This document shows, piece by piece, positions 17,055-26,025 of a DNA stretch of 38,633 nucleotides. The number at the start of each line of letters is the position of its first letter. Positions within the stretch are counted from its first letter, which is position 1. The DNA is from a bacterium. GTDB taxonomy: Bacteria > Pseudomonadota > Alphaproteobacteria > Rickettsiales > RI-342. The notes beneath the pieces are model-generated. The model ran no database searches. It saw only the letters and a list, made by a program, of their open reading frames with translations, and was not told the origin of the DNA. The stretch spans positions 1 through 38,633 of the forward strand of contig WGMV01000036.1 of the NCBI GenBank assembly GCA_016124905.1. Reading direction: 5' to 3'. Made by a program: the position numbers and the translations under genes.

Positions 17055-17078
17055 CTGCCCGCCCGCATGGGCGGGCAG
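17055..17078 (+). terminator. GC-rich hairpin after the outer-membrane protein gene
   Basis: A perfect 10-bp stem, CTGCCCGCCC with GGGCGGGCAG, and a GCAT loop, starting 6 bp after the stop codon. There is no U-tract, so it may act as a 3'-stabilising hairpin or a weak terminator rather than a classical intrinsic terminator. Confidence 0.5.
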
Positions 17079-17169
17079 CCGCTGAGGCGGGAAATATTTA
17101 TACCTTTGCATTTGCCGCCAGCCCCTCATCTGGCGTAGCATGCGGCAAACAGCATGCGGAAAAGCGACA

Positions 17170-17382
17170 ATGGAAACCAGAGACAGCAACGGCACCAAAC
17201 TAACCGATGGCGATTCGGTCACCCTCATCAAGGACCTGAAGGTGAAAGGCACCTCTGTGACGCTCAAACGCGGCACGCTCATCAAAAACATCCGCCTCAC
17301 GCACGATGAGGACGAGATCGAGTGCAACGCCGAAAAGGTCAAAGGCCTGGTATTGAGGACCGAATTTCTCAAGAAGGTCTAA
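17170..17382 (+). CDS. stand-alone PhnA-domain protein
   Basis: A 70-residue protein matching the C-terminal domain of PhnA/YjdM: DSNGTKLTDGDSVTLIKDLKVKG in the first half and GTLIKNIRL...EFLKKV in the second. The N-terminal zinc ribbon of full-length YjdM (about 110 residues) is absent. The domain is a small beta-barrel of unclear function; the historical link to alkylphosphonate use is weak. ATG 17170 is preferred because homology begins there; an ATG at 17140 would add ten unrelated residues. Confidence 0.8.
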   Translation: METRDSNGTKLTDGDSVTLIKDLKVKGTSVTLKRGTLIKNIRLTHDEDEIECNAEKVKGLVLRTEFLKKV

Positions 17383-17550
17383 ACCCTTAAACTGTCTGAC
17401 CGAATAATTAGATGGTGGAATCCTGCCGTACACCGCCTGCTGACTGAAGCGGACTATGGTTCATCTGCGCCCATTTAGCCCAACCTTTTCATAAACCCAT
17501 CATTAATGGTTGCATGGTAGAAAAATATACCGCCTAAAATTGGTAGTGCC

Positions 17551-19038
17551 ATGCCTAACAAGAATGCCATCATCTACATCTTGCTGCTCGCAATCATCGC
17601 CTATCTGATTGGTGAACGCTTTATTGATGCCACGGCTCCTATCCCATCATATGCCACAGCACCGACTGCATCCATAAACAATTCGGCTGTGGTACCAGCT
17701 ACCCCATCGGCAGGACAACCTGTCATCGCTTCACAACAACCACTGGAATTTATTGCGGCACCGGGCTCACTATCCCAATTGGTGCTTCCAAAAGAAACCG
17801 AAATCCATGTTCTAAAACTCGCCAAGGGTGGGCCTGCCGTGGTAGAAGTGAACAGGCCTGGAAAGAACGTCGCATTAATTCTAATATCGGACGACAATTC
17901 GCAGGTATGGGACATCAAAACCGCCAACAATACTCAGGTTTCTCATATTTTTACATCCAGCGGGACGCGCAACTACATGCGGCCTGTCATTACGCTAAAC
18001 GGGGCCGATTATCCCTCAGCCATTCAGTTTGACGGAAATGAGCGGACTGAAGAAAATAATCTTCAATCCTTTCTGCGCAGCGTGGAAAAAATAACGGGTC
18101 ATGACAAGATCGAAAGCTTTGCCTCAAGCATCGGCCCACCGATTGGCGGGTTTCGTGTAAACGAGATCATTTCCGATTCCAAACTTCAGAAAGTCCGCCT
18201 GGCCGTAACGCCTGCTGATCAGCTTCCTTCAATCACATTTAAAACCATATTAAATGGTGTGGCTGGAACATACTCCCTGTCCGGCCAGCTTATAAAACCC
18301 ATGACGCAAAATCTGCTGAACACAGCCTATGTTCCAGACACTAACGAATATTACATGATTAAACGAAGCATTCCTCCTCGCATGCAGCAGGTGCCTGTAA
18401 TGCCTCAACCTGGGCAGGCCCCATCCGCACAATGGGCGGAACAGCGGATGCGTATGCAACAATTGCAAGCTGAGCAAATGAATAAGTATGAACTTCAGAA
18501 ACTTAATGAAAATGGTCAGGTTATCCAAACCATTCCCTTGGGCGCAAACATTCCCCCCATGGAGCACCCAACGGGCATAACCTACAATTCACGGTCAAAA
18601 CGCCTCATGATTAGCACGCTTGGCGGCGAAGGTTTCATGTATACCTATGATATTAATAAAAAAACATGGACAGCTGCCAGCCTGCAGCAGGTTGACCTGG
18701 GCGGCCTTAATTATGACGAATTCACAGATAGTGTTATCGCCCTGAGGTATCCTTATGCTGAAGAGATGTATTACATTAACAACGATGGCATGATTGTCAG
18801 ACGCGACCGGCTAAACCTTTCATCATTTCCCGGCATTGACGACGTTTATGCGAAAGGCTCAAGCTCAAAAGGCATAACCATCATTCCCGTGAAGGAATAC
18901 CTGGTCATTATTGCCGGAGAAGCTTCCAGCATGATGAGGTTTATGGGCATGTCTCCCGACAGAATAGCGGACGGCAATGTGCGCATTTACCTGTTTAACC
19001 GTAAAACAGGCCAGGTACAGCTTACCTACGCCAATTAG
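17551..19038 (+). CDS. membrane-anchored protein of unknown function
   Basis: Not recognised. It has 495 residues. One hydrophobic helix at about residues 6-21 (AIIYILLLAIIAYLIG) acts as an uncleaved anchor. A Ser/Thr/Pro/Ala-rich linker runs to about 65, then a beta-rich domain to about 270. A Pro/Gln/Met-rich segment spans about 275-315 (low complexity, possibly coiled). The C-terminal part has strand repeats such as GITYNSRSKRLMISTLGG and TYDINKKTWTAA that look like beta-propeller blades. Base composition is visibly more AT-rich than the neighbours. No signal for secretion beyond the anchor, and no enzymatic motif. Confidence 0.75.
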   Translation: MPNKNAIIYILLLAIIAYLIGERFIDATAPIPSYATAPTASINNSAVVPATPSAGQPVIASQQPLEFIAAPGSLSQLVLPKETEIHVLKLAKGGPAVVEVNRPGKNVALILISDDNSQVWDIKTANNTQVSHIFTSSGTRNYMRPVITLNGADYPSAIQFDGNERTEENNLQSFLRSVEKITGHDKIESFASSIGPPIGGFRVNEIISDSKLQKVRLAVTPADQLPSITFKTILNGVAGTYSLSGQLIKPMTQNLLNTAYVPDTNEYYMIKRSIPPRMQQVPVMPQPGQAPSAQWAEQRMRMQQLQAEQMNKYELQKLNENGQVIQTIPLGANIPPMEHPTGITYNSRSKRLMISTLGGEGFMYTYDINKKTWTAASLQQVDLGGLNYDEFTDSVIALRYPYAEEMYYINNDGMIVRRDRLNLSSFPGIDDVYAKGSSSKGITIIPVKEYLVIIAGEASSMMRFMGMSPDRIADGNVRIYLFNRKTGQVQLTYAN

Positions 19039-19074
19039 TTAGACCAAACTGTCACAAATATCTGATACTTATCC

Positions 19075-19097
19075 GGTCGGAATATGCAGGACCGACC
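19075..19097 (+). promoter_or_regulatory. hairpin overlapping the ribosome-binding site of the next gene
   Basis: GGTCGG (19075-19080) can pair with CCGACC (19092-19097), leaving the AGGA Shine-Dalgarno (19088-19091) in the loop and the ATG directly after the stem. It could modulate translation of the gene at 19098, or be chance. Confidence 0.25.
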
Positions 19098-20093
19098 ATG
19101 ACCACCAGCACCGCCACCTTTCTAGCTGACGCATCTCCCCTTCCGCCACGTCGCCCGATTTACCGGCTGCTGGATGAGGCTGGCTATGATTTTGCTAAAG
19201 ATAAAACACGTTGGCTGGCATCGGTCATCACCGCCTATTACATCGAGACCGACAAAGGCTCCAAGGCCGTCAAAAACGACGAAAATGGCTGGCAGTTCAC
19301 GGTCAACCGCACGCAAATGCTCTACATGGTGCGCCGATTCTTTGATGAACATGCCGAATATTACCGCCAGGGCTGGGCGGATAAGCCACTCATCAGCATT
19401 GCCGCCATTGAGGAATTCTATGCCGGGGTTTCCAGCGCGCCGGGCATCTTGAACAAGGTGAAAAACTTTTTCGATGCCTACCGTTCCATTGATGATTTTT
19501 TCGCGCTCCCCCAGCCAGACAGGCTGCATATTTGGGATATGGCGGAGGATTCCATCATCATCCACGCAAAAGAACCATTTGGCCTCGGCCTGTATGATGA
19601 AATGGATGCCGACCGGCTCGACGCCGCCATTCTGAACCTTCCCGCCCCCTCACGCCAATTGGCCGGTGAACACAGCAAGCGGAAGGCCTTCACCTTCGGC
19701 GGTGAAACCTATTACGAAGGCTTTCTGCAATCCACCATGCTGACGCCGCCGCTCAAATACGTGCTGCATCCCGGCGTATTGGAAGCCATCTTCCCGGAGG
19801 AGGAATATGGCAGCCTCTACACCAGCGGTCAGTTGGAACAGTTTCGCACCCGTACGCAGGAGCTTTACGCCGAGCGAGGTGACGACCTCACCTGCGCCAT
19901 CGTGCAGGATGGCCATTTCGATGGCGTCAATTTTGCCCAGAACCCGGACGGCGAATTGGTCAACCTCATCTTCAACGACCTCTGGGTCTGCGACACATCC
20001 GACAGCAAGCGCCTTGGCCATTATGATGGCAACGTCCTCCTCCGCCTTTCCGGCATCCGCCAGGCCAACAGCGAGGAAGCCGTCCGCGCTTAA
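19098..20093 (+). CDS. conserved-looking protein of unknown function
   Basis: Not recognised. It has 331 residues with no signal peptide and no membrane helix, so it is probably cytoplasmic. The first half is mainly helical ([34 protein letters not shown]). The second half alternates strands and loops with many acidic and aromatic residues ([27 protein letters not shown]). Codon use matches the GC-rich neighbours, so it looks like a genuine resident gene. AGGA lies 6 bp before the ATG. It converges on the chemoreceptor gene, sharing 4 bp at the stops (20090-20093). Confidence 0.75.
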   Translation: MTTSTATFLADASPLPPRRPIYRLLDEAGYDFAKDKTRWLASVITAYYIETDKGSKAVKNDENGWQFTVNRTQMLYMVRRFFDEHAEYYRQGWADKPLISIAAIEEFYAGVSSAPGILNKVKNFFDAYRSIDDFFALPQPDRLHIWDMAEDSIIIHAKEPFGLGLYDEMDADRLDAAILNLPAPSRQLAGEHSKRKAFTFGGETYYEGFLQSTMLTPPLKYVLHPGVLEAIFPEEEYGSLYTSGQLEQFRTRTQELYAERGDDLTCAIVQDGHFDGVNFAQNPDGELVNLIFNDLWVCDTSDSKRLGHYDGNVLLRLSGIRQANSEEAVRA

Positions 20094-22168
20094 GCCACTT
20101 TCACAATCTTGTTTACGCTATCGCTGATGGCCGCCACCCGGCTGGAGGCGTTGTGCATGTTGCTGGTGATCTCCTTTGTTACGGCTGTCTGTTCCTCAAT
20201 GGCCGAGGCAATGCCCGAGATGAATTCCCGCACAGAATTGATGGAACTGGCAATGCCGTTCAATGCTTCCGCCACCTGCGACGACATGGTCTGCATCGCC
20301 TGAATCTCGTGCGATATCTGTCCCGTGGCATTGGTGGTTTGGTTGGCGAGGTTCTTCACCTCCCCCGCCACCACGGCAAACCCCTTGCCTGCTTCGCCCG
20401 CCCGGGCGGATTCGATGGTGGCGTTCAGCGCCAGCAGGCTGATCTGGTCAGCCGTTTTCTGGATCATCTGCACCACGTTATCCATGGCGGTAGCAGCTTC
20501 CTGAAGCTGCTTGGTCGCCGTATCCACATCGCCCATCTTGACGCAGATATTCTCGATCGTCTCGCGTGAAAGCCCCATGGTGCGGGCGATTTCGGAAATG
20601 GAGCTGTTCATCTCCTCCACCGATGCCGCCACCGCCTGCACATTCATCAGCGCCTGGTCGGTGCTGCTGGCCACTTCCTTGCGCGCAGCCATCTGCCCGG
20701 TGATATCCACGGCGTATTTCACCACCTTGAACGGCTTACCACTCATGTCGAGAATCGGGTTATAGCTGGCCTGAATCCACACCTCGCGCCCGCCCTTGCC
20801 CAGCCGTTTATATTCGCCGGACTGATACTCGCCGTTATTCAGCCTGCGCCAGAATTCCTGATATTCCGCCCCCGTGGCATAGTCCGGCTCCACAAACATG
20901 CGGTGATGCCTGCCCTTGATTTCATCAAGATGGTAGCCCATCGCGCGCAGAAAATTCTCATTCGCTTCCTGGATATTGCCATCCATGTCGAAATGGATCA
21001 CCGCCTGGGATTTGTTCACCGCGTCGATCTGCCCTACATATTCCGCCACACGCAGCTTTTGCTGCGTAATGTCGGTGGCGTATTTGACGATTTTGAAAGG
21101 CCTGCCGTTCATGTCGAAAATGGGGTTATAGGTCGCCTGAAGCCACACTTCCTTGCCCCCCTTTGCCACGCGCTTATATTCGGCTGCCTGAAATTCGCCG
21201 TTATTCAGGCGATACCAGAAATCGTGATAAGCCTGGCTGTTGGCTTCTGCACCGTCCACAAACATGCGGTGATGCTTGCCTTTGATCTCATCCAGCTCAT
21301 ATCCCATGGTCTGCTGAAAATTGCGGTTGGCATCCAGGATATTTCCCTGCATGTCAAAATGAATCACCGCCTGGGATTTATTCACCGCGTCGATCTGCCC
21401 GATATAATCGGCATATTCCAATTTCTGCCGGGTGATGTCAGTGGCGTATTTGACGATTTTCACCACTTTTCCATCATTGCCGAATATGGGGTTGTAACTG
21501 GCCTGAATCCATATTTCCCGCCCGTTTTTGCCCAGTCGCTTATATTCGGCGGATTGATATTCCCCCTGCGCCAGCCTTTGCCAGAATGTATAATAATCCG
21601 GGCTTGTGGCCTGGTCGGCCTCCACAAACATGCGGTGATGCTTACCCTTGATTTCATCCAGCTCATAGCCCATGGCGCGCAGGAAGTTCTCATTGGCATG
21701 AAGAATAAACCCATCCGTATTGAAATGGATCACCGCCTGCGATTTGCCGAGCGCCTCGATCTGCCCCACATAATCGGCGATAAGCCGTTTCTGCTCGGTC
21801 ACATCCAGGGCGTATTTCACCACTTTCTGGGGCTTGCCGTCGCGCCCCATCACCGGGCTGTAGGTCGCGCGAATCCACACTTCCTTTCCACCCTTGCCCA
21901 CCCGCTTATATTCGGCCGATTGGAATTCACCCTGGCGCAATCTGTCCCAGAACTGCCGGTATTCCATGCTCTCCGCATGGGTTGGCTCCACGAACATGCG
22001 GTGGTGCTGCCGCGATATCTCCTCCCACTCATACCCCATGGTGCGAAGGAAATTTTCATTCGCATCAAGGATGGTGCCGTCCAGTGAGAATTCGATACTT
22101 GCCTGCGATTTATCGAGCGCCTCCAGGCGTGCGGCACGGTCGCGCATGGCGGATGTCAAACGGAGCAT
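20090..22168 (-). CDS. soluble methyl-accepting chemotaxis protein with four PAS domains
   Basis: A 692-residue cytoplasmic chemoreceptor without membrane helices. Four PAS-PAC units of about 122 residues stand in tandem (about 22117-20654). Each starts near KSQA(S/V)I, contains HHRMFV and a KRxxKGGxEVWIxA(T/S)Y block, and ends in KYAxDIT. The DNA units are clearly duplicated copies. The C-terminal signalling domain has the conserved hairpin [16 protein letters not shown] followed by [15 protein letters not shown]. No CheR-tethering pentapeptide. Ligand could be a small molecule, redox state or haem; no cofactor residue is certain. ATG 22168 has AGGGA 6 bp upstream; a TTG at 22174 is less likely. 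Lies downstream of a second chemoreceptor gene on the same strand. Confidence 0.95.
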   Translation of the reverse strand: MLRLTSAMRDRAARLEALDKSQASIEFSLDGTILDANENFLRTMGYEWEEISRQHHRMFVEPTHAESMEYRQFWDRLRQGEFQSAEYKRVGKGGKEVWIRATYSPVMGRDGKPQKVVKYALDVTEQKRLIADYVGQIEALGKSQAVIHFNTDGFILHANENFLRAMGYELDEIKGKHHRMFVEADQATSPDYYTFWQRLAQGEYQSAEYKRLGKNGREIWIQASYNPIFGNDGKVVKIVKYATDITRQKLEYADYIGQIDAVNKSQAVIHFDMQGNILDANRNFQQTMGYELDEIKGKHHRMFVDGAEANSQAYHDFWYRLNNGEFQAAEYKRVAKGGKEVWLQATYNPIFDMNGRPFKIVKYATDITQQKLRVAEYVGQIDAVNKSQAVIHFDMDGNIQEANENFLRAMGYHLDEIKGRHHRMFVEPDYATGAEYQEFWRRLNNGEYQSGEYKRLGKGGREVWIQASYNPILDMSGKPFKVVKYAVDITGQMAARKEVASSTDQALMNVQAVAASVEEMNSSISEIARTMGLSRETIENICVKMGDVDTATKQLQEAATAMDNVVQMIQKTADQISLLALNATIESARAGEAGKGFAVVAGEVKNLANQTTNATGQISHEIQAMQTMSSQVAEALNGIASSINSVREFISGIASAIEEQTAVTKEITSNMHNASSRVAAISDSVNKIVKVA

Positions 22169-22242
22169 AAACAATCCCTGAAATGGTGGAACAGCCTATG
22201 CGTAAACCGCTGGGTTTAAACCTGCGTGAAGCGAAATAACGG

Positions 22243-22265
22243 CCCTGTGCCATGGCGCAACAGGG
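22243..22265 (-). terminator. weak hairpin after the membrane chemoreceptor gene
   Basis: CCCTGT pairs with ACAGGG (22243-22248 and 22260-22265) around a loop containing GCCATGGC, 7 bp past the stop on the minus strand. Only a short T-rich stretch follows, so termination is uncertain. It suggests the two chemoreceptor genes may be separately transcribed. Confidence 0.3.
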
Positions 22266-22272
22266 TTGCCCG

Positions 22273-23922
22273 TCAGCCGCGAATGCTTTCGAGGAAATGG
22301 TTTACCTTCTCTGCCAACAGCTGTGACTGTTTGCCCAGATCCCTGGCGGATTCCAGCACATGCTGGGCATTCTCGCCGGTACGCTCCGCCCCTTGCTGCA
22401 CGCCTTCGATATGCTGCGATATTTTTTGCGCCCCCTGGGAGCTGATCGAAATATTCTGCGCGATGGAACTGGTTACGGCGGATTGTTCTTCCACCGCAGC
22501 CGCAACGGTTTCCGTGCTGTTGGAAACCTGGCTGATAATGCCGATGATGTCCATCACCGCGCTCACCGAACCATTGGTCGCGGCCTGCATCTCGGCGATC
22601 TGTTCCGTGATGTCATGGGTTGCCTTGGCCACCTGGCTGGCAAGGGTCTTCACCTCACCCGCCACTACGGCGAATCCCTTGCCCATTTCGCCGGCACGCG
22701 CCGCTTCGATGGTCGCGTTCAGCGCCAGCAGGTTGATCTGGGCGGCAATGCTGGTGATGAGCTGAATAATTTCGCCGATATGGCCGGATTTTTCCGCCAG
22801 GGATTCGATGGCGCGCTTGGCCGTCTGAGCCTGGGTGGAGGCGCTTCCCGCGATCTGATTGGATTTGAGCGTTTGCGTGCTGATTTCACGGATGGAGGCA
22901 TAAAGCTCGTCTGCCGCGGTGGAAACCTCCATGGAAATCTGCACCGCCTCCTGCGAGGCAGCGGCCACCTGGCTGCTTCGCTGCTTCGTATCGGCCGAAA
23001 TGCTCGTCATGGCCTCGGCATTCTGCTGCATGGCATCGGCGGATTCCGCCAGCCTGGACACCACACCCTTCACGGAACACTCAAAGCTGTCCGCCAGGCT
23101 GTGCATCGCCTCGCGTTTAGCCTTTTCCGTTTCGGTTTTCTGGCGCTCATGCTCTTCCTTCTGCGCGGCTTCCATCGCCGTCATCCGTGCCTGCTGCTGG
23201 CGGTTGAGTTCGGCCGCCTGAAGCGCGTTGCGCCGCACCCACCACACGCCAGCCCCGGCCAGAATGGAAGCCAGCCCTGCAATGCCCATGCCGATCATCA
23301 GCGCCTGCTTGATTTTGGCCAGGTGGGCCAGATAATCCGTCAGGCGGATATCCGCCCCCACAATGCCCACAAACTGCTTCTTGCTGTTATAAATCGGCGC
23401 ATAACCACTCAGGAATGTACCCCATTCATCCGTATAGGCCTCATCCTCCACCAGGCGGGAGCGGGTGCGCAGCGCTTCTTTCATCCGATCGGTCGCATCC
23501 GTATATTCCTCCATCACATCGGAGGTATCGTCCTTCTCACCCGGCTTTAGTATCTTAGAATCCAGGATGAAATAGATTTTCCCCTCTTGTTCGATCACCG
23601 TGTAGATGAACGCGATGTTGGGGTTGGCGCGCAGCAGCTTGAAATAGGGCGCGCGTACTTTTTCATAGGTTTCGTTATGCTTGTCTTCCGGCCTGGTGAT
23701 GAGCTGGTGCAAATCCCCGTCCGTCAGCTCCGACGCCGTGCCGGCAAGGCTGTAAAGATAACTCTGAACTTCCTGCTTCAACCCTTCGGAAGCACGCACA
23801 TAAACCGCGTAGCCCGTCAGCGCCGCTACCGCCAGTACCACCACAAACGCAAGCACGCCATCGCGCAGTGCCGTCAAGCTTGCGGCATGCTGACGAATGC
23901 CGGCAAAAAAATTCGGTTTCAT
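22273..23922 (-). CDS. transmembrane methyl-accepting chemotaxis protein
   Basis: A 549-residue receptor. TM1 lies at about 23-41, then a periplasmic sensor of about 165 residues with PAS/Cache-like strands ([39 protein letters not shown]), TM2 at about 206-228 and a charged helical linker (about 235-275) with no clear HAMP motif. The signalling domain has the invariant hairpin [20 protein letters not shown] followed by [12 protein letters not shown]. The GADI ending of the sensor resembles Cache domains, so it probably senses an extracellular small ligand. The start ATG at 23922 fits the membrane topology. Confidence 0.95.
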   Translation of the reverse strand: MKPNFFAGIRQHAASLTALRDGVLAFVVVLAVAALTGYAVYVRASEGLKQEVQSYLYSLAGTASELTDGDLHQLITRPEDKHNETYEKVRAPYFKLLRANPNIAFIYTVIEQEGKIYFILDSKILKPGEKDDTSDVMEEYTDATDRMKEALRTRSRLVEDEAYTDEWGTFLSGYAPIYNSKKQFVGIVGADIRLTDYLAHLAKIKQALMIGMGIAGLASILAGAGVWWVRRNALQAAELNRQQQARMTAMEAAQKEEHERQKTETEKAKREAMHSLADSFECSVKGVVSRLAESADAMQQNAEAMTSISADTKQRSSQVAAASQEAVQISMEVSTAADELYASIREISTQTLKSNQIAGSASTQAQTAKRAIESLAEKSGHIGEIIQLITSIAAQINLLALNATIEAARAGEMGKGFAVVAGEVKTLASQVAKATHDITEQIAEMQAATNGSVSAVMDIIGIISQVSNSTETVAAAVEEQSAVTSSIAQNISISSQGAQKISQHIEGVQQGAERTGENAQHVLESARDLGKQSQLLAEKVNHFLESIRG

Positions 23923-24031
23923 GAGCTACCTGCCTGAACGCCCCATGCATCAGGGCCATCATCATTCTCCTACCTTCAGCTCGTTAAAAAAACCTGAAGG
24001 TGGCGAATGAAAGCGCCATAATTCGATATTA

Positions 24032-24060
24032 TTGAACAACCGAACTATCTGTGCTATCAG
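24032..24060 (+). promoter_or_regulatory. possible promoter of the ArsR-type regulator
   Basis: TTGAAC (24032-24037) and TATCAG (24055-24060) are spaced by 17 bp, with the ATG at 24067, so the leader would be nearly absent. The surrounding AT-rich stretch holds imperfect TTCG/CGAA halves (around 24022 and 24041) that could serve autoregulation. Confidence 0.3.
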
Positions 24061-24066
24061 CCCCCC

Positions 24067-24381
24067 ATGGCAACCTTCCTTCACCCCTCACCGGAAGACA
24101 TCACCCTGAGCGGCGTCCTCGCCGCACTGGCGGATCCGCTTCGTATCAAGATCATCCAAAGCCTGCTGGCGGAAAAAGGCTGCCTTTCCTGTTCGGAGGC
24201 ATCGCCCTGCCCAAGCATTCCCAAATCCACCCTGTCCAACCATTTTCGCATTTTGCGCGAGGCGGGGTTGATTCACACCACCAAACAGGGGGTGGAACAT
24301 CGCAACACCGTGCGGGTGGAAGACATCAATGCCCGCTTCCCGGGGCTGCTGAAACTTATCCTCACACTGGCGGAGGAATGA
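24067..24381 (+). CDS. ArsR-family transcriptional regulator
   Basis: A 104-residue winged-helix protein. ALADPLRIKIIQSLL marks the first helices, KSTLSNHFRILREAGLI the recognition helix-turn-helix, and a wing follows (TTKQGVEHRNTVRVED). Three cysteines, C39-x2-C42-x5-C48 (CLSCSEASPC), sit just before the recognition helix, where ArsR relatives hold metal or thiol sensors; a sensing role is inferred. It lies 129 bp upstream of the RND efflux genes on the same strand and may control them. Confidence 0.88.
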   Translation: MATFLHPSPEDITLSGVLAALADPLRIKIIQSLLAEKGCLSCSEASPCPSIPKSTLSNHFRILREAGLIHTTKQGVEHRNTVRVEDINARFPGLLKLILTLAEE

Positions 24382-24510
24382 TGAAGGTTTTACACTATTA
24401 TCACGGCATCGAGAGTTTTTGTTGCCACGCAAAATTGGGCTTTAAGTTTTAACTTTTCTCCCTTAAACACCTAACAACCATACTTAAAATTATTCCAAGG
24501 TATCACGGGC

Positions 24511-26025
24511 ATGTCACTCGGTCGCAATCGCAAGCCTTTGTTTTTCATCATTTTAGCGGTTGTGCTGATTGGCGGCTGGCTGCTGATTGGCGGCAATGGC
24601 CAGGCAGGCCCGGGCGGTCCCGGCGGCGCCCCCGGTGGTCCCGGTGGGCAGATGCCCCCGCCGCCGGTCACCGTTGCCACCCCGCTGCGCAAAACCATCA
24701 CCGAATGGGATGAATATACCGGCCGCTTTGAAGCCGTGGAAACCGTGGATGTGCGCGCCCGCGTCGGCGGCTACCTGGATTCCATCCACTTCAAGGAAGG
24801 CGCCATGGTCAATAAGGGCGATCTGCTCTTTATCATCGATCCGCGCCCCTACCAGACTGCCCTGAAACAGGCACAGGCCGATATCGCCGCGGCCAAGGCC
24901 CGCATCACCTTCACCGCGGCCGACCTGGAACGCGGCAAAAAACTCATCAAAACCGGCGCGATTGCGGAAAAGGTCGTGGATGAACGTACCGAGGCCAAAC
25001 GTCAGGCCGAGGCCCAGCTTCAATCTGCATTGGCGGCTGTGGAAAAAGCCAAGCTCGACCTGGAATTCACCCGGGTCACCGCCCCCGTTTCCGGCCGTAT
25101 TTCACGCCGTTATGTCACCGAGGGCAACCTCGTGACCGGCGGCACGGCGGATTCCACGCTGCTGACCACCATCGTCTCGCTGGACCCCATCCATCTCTAT
25201 TTCGATGTGGATGAGCAAAGCTACCTGAAATACGTGCGCCTGGCCCACAGCGGCGACCGCCCAAGCAGCCGCGAAAACGCCAACCCGGTCTACGTGGCCC
25301 TGGCCGATGAGAAAATCTTTAGTCACGAAGGCCATATGGACTTCGTGGATAACCAGATCAGCCGTGGTACGGGCACCATGCGCGGCCGCGCCGTGCTGCC
25401 CAACCCCGATGGGCTGCTGGCTCCCGGCATGTTCGGCCGTGTGCGCCTTCAGGGCAGCGGTGAATACGAAACCCTGCTGGTGCCTGAAGACGTTGTAATG
25501 ACCGACCAGTCGCGCAAATATGTCTTCGTGGTGGATGAAAAGAACATGGTCAAGCCCGTCAACGTGGTGCTTGGCCCCATGTCCGACGGCCTTCGCGTCA
25601 TCAAGGAGGGCCTGACCGGCAACGAGCGCATCATCATCCGCGGCATGCAACGCGCCCATGAAGGCGCGCCGGTAACGCCGGAAAACGGCACCATCACCGC
25701 CTCGACGGATTCCACACAGGCACCGGCGGATTCCACCCCCGTGGCGCAACAGCCGGAAGCCCCTGCCGGGGATGAAACCGCACCGCCGGCCGAAGCCGCC
25801 CATTCGGAAAATGCCGATGCTCCTGCTTCGGCTCCCGCAGGTGAAGCCGCACCGGCAACCCAGCCGGAACCTCAAAAGGCGCCTGTTTTGAACGTCGCCC
25901 CTCCGGTCTCCGCGCAGGCCCCGGCAACAGCGCCCGCTGATCAGGCAGAGGACATCACCATGCCCCCGGCAGCCGATGCCCCCACCACGAAAGCCGACAC
26001 CAAAGCCGAAGGCAAATCCCAGTGA
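24511..26025 (+). CDS. RND efflux periplasmic adaptor subunit
   Basis: A membrane-fusion protein linking the inner-membrane pump to an outer-membrane channel. Its 504 residues comprise an N-terminal hydrophobic anchor (9-27), a Gly/Pro-rich linker (29-52), the lipoyl/barrel-sandwich halves (VDVRARVGGYLDSIHFKEGAMVNKG is the start of the first) around a coiled-coil hairpin (about 112-180), then TRVTAPVSGRISRR, beta-barrel and membrane-proximal domains. The C-terminus carries an unusual Pro/Ala/Glu-rich low-complexity tail of about 110 residues, far beyond the family's normal end near residue 390. The type resembles MexE/OqxA adaptors. The stop overlaps the pump's GTG start. Confidence 0.93.
   Translation: MSLGRNRKPLFFIILAVVLIGGWLLIGGNGQAGPGGPGGAPGGPGGQMPPPPVTVATPLRKTITEWDEYTGRFEAVETVDVRARVGGYLDSIHFKEGAMVNKGDLLFIIDPRPYQTALKQAQADIAAAKARITFTAADLERGKKLIKTGAIAEKVVDERTEAKRQAEAQLQSALAAVEKAKLDLEFTRVTAPVSGRISRRYVTEGNLVTGGTADSTLLTTIVSLDPIHLYFDVDEQSYLKYVRLAHSGDRPSSRENANPVYVALADEKIFSHEGHMDFVDNQISRGTGTMRGRAVLPNPDGLLAPGMFGRVRLQGSGEYETLLVPEDVVMTDQSRKYVFVVDEKNMVKPVNVVLGPMSDGLRVIKEGLTGNERIIIRGMQRAHEGAPVTPENGTITASTDSTQAPADSTPVAQQPEAPAGDETAPPAEAAHSENADAPASAPAGEAAPATQPEPQKAPVLNVAPPVSAQAPATAPADQAEDITMPPAADAPTTKADTKAEGKSQ

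Noticed and set aside
20903..22087. Plus-strand open frame of 394 codons opposite the four-PAS chemoreceptor
   Set aside because: Its internal repetition simply mirrors the PAS repeats of the real gene on the other strand.
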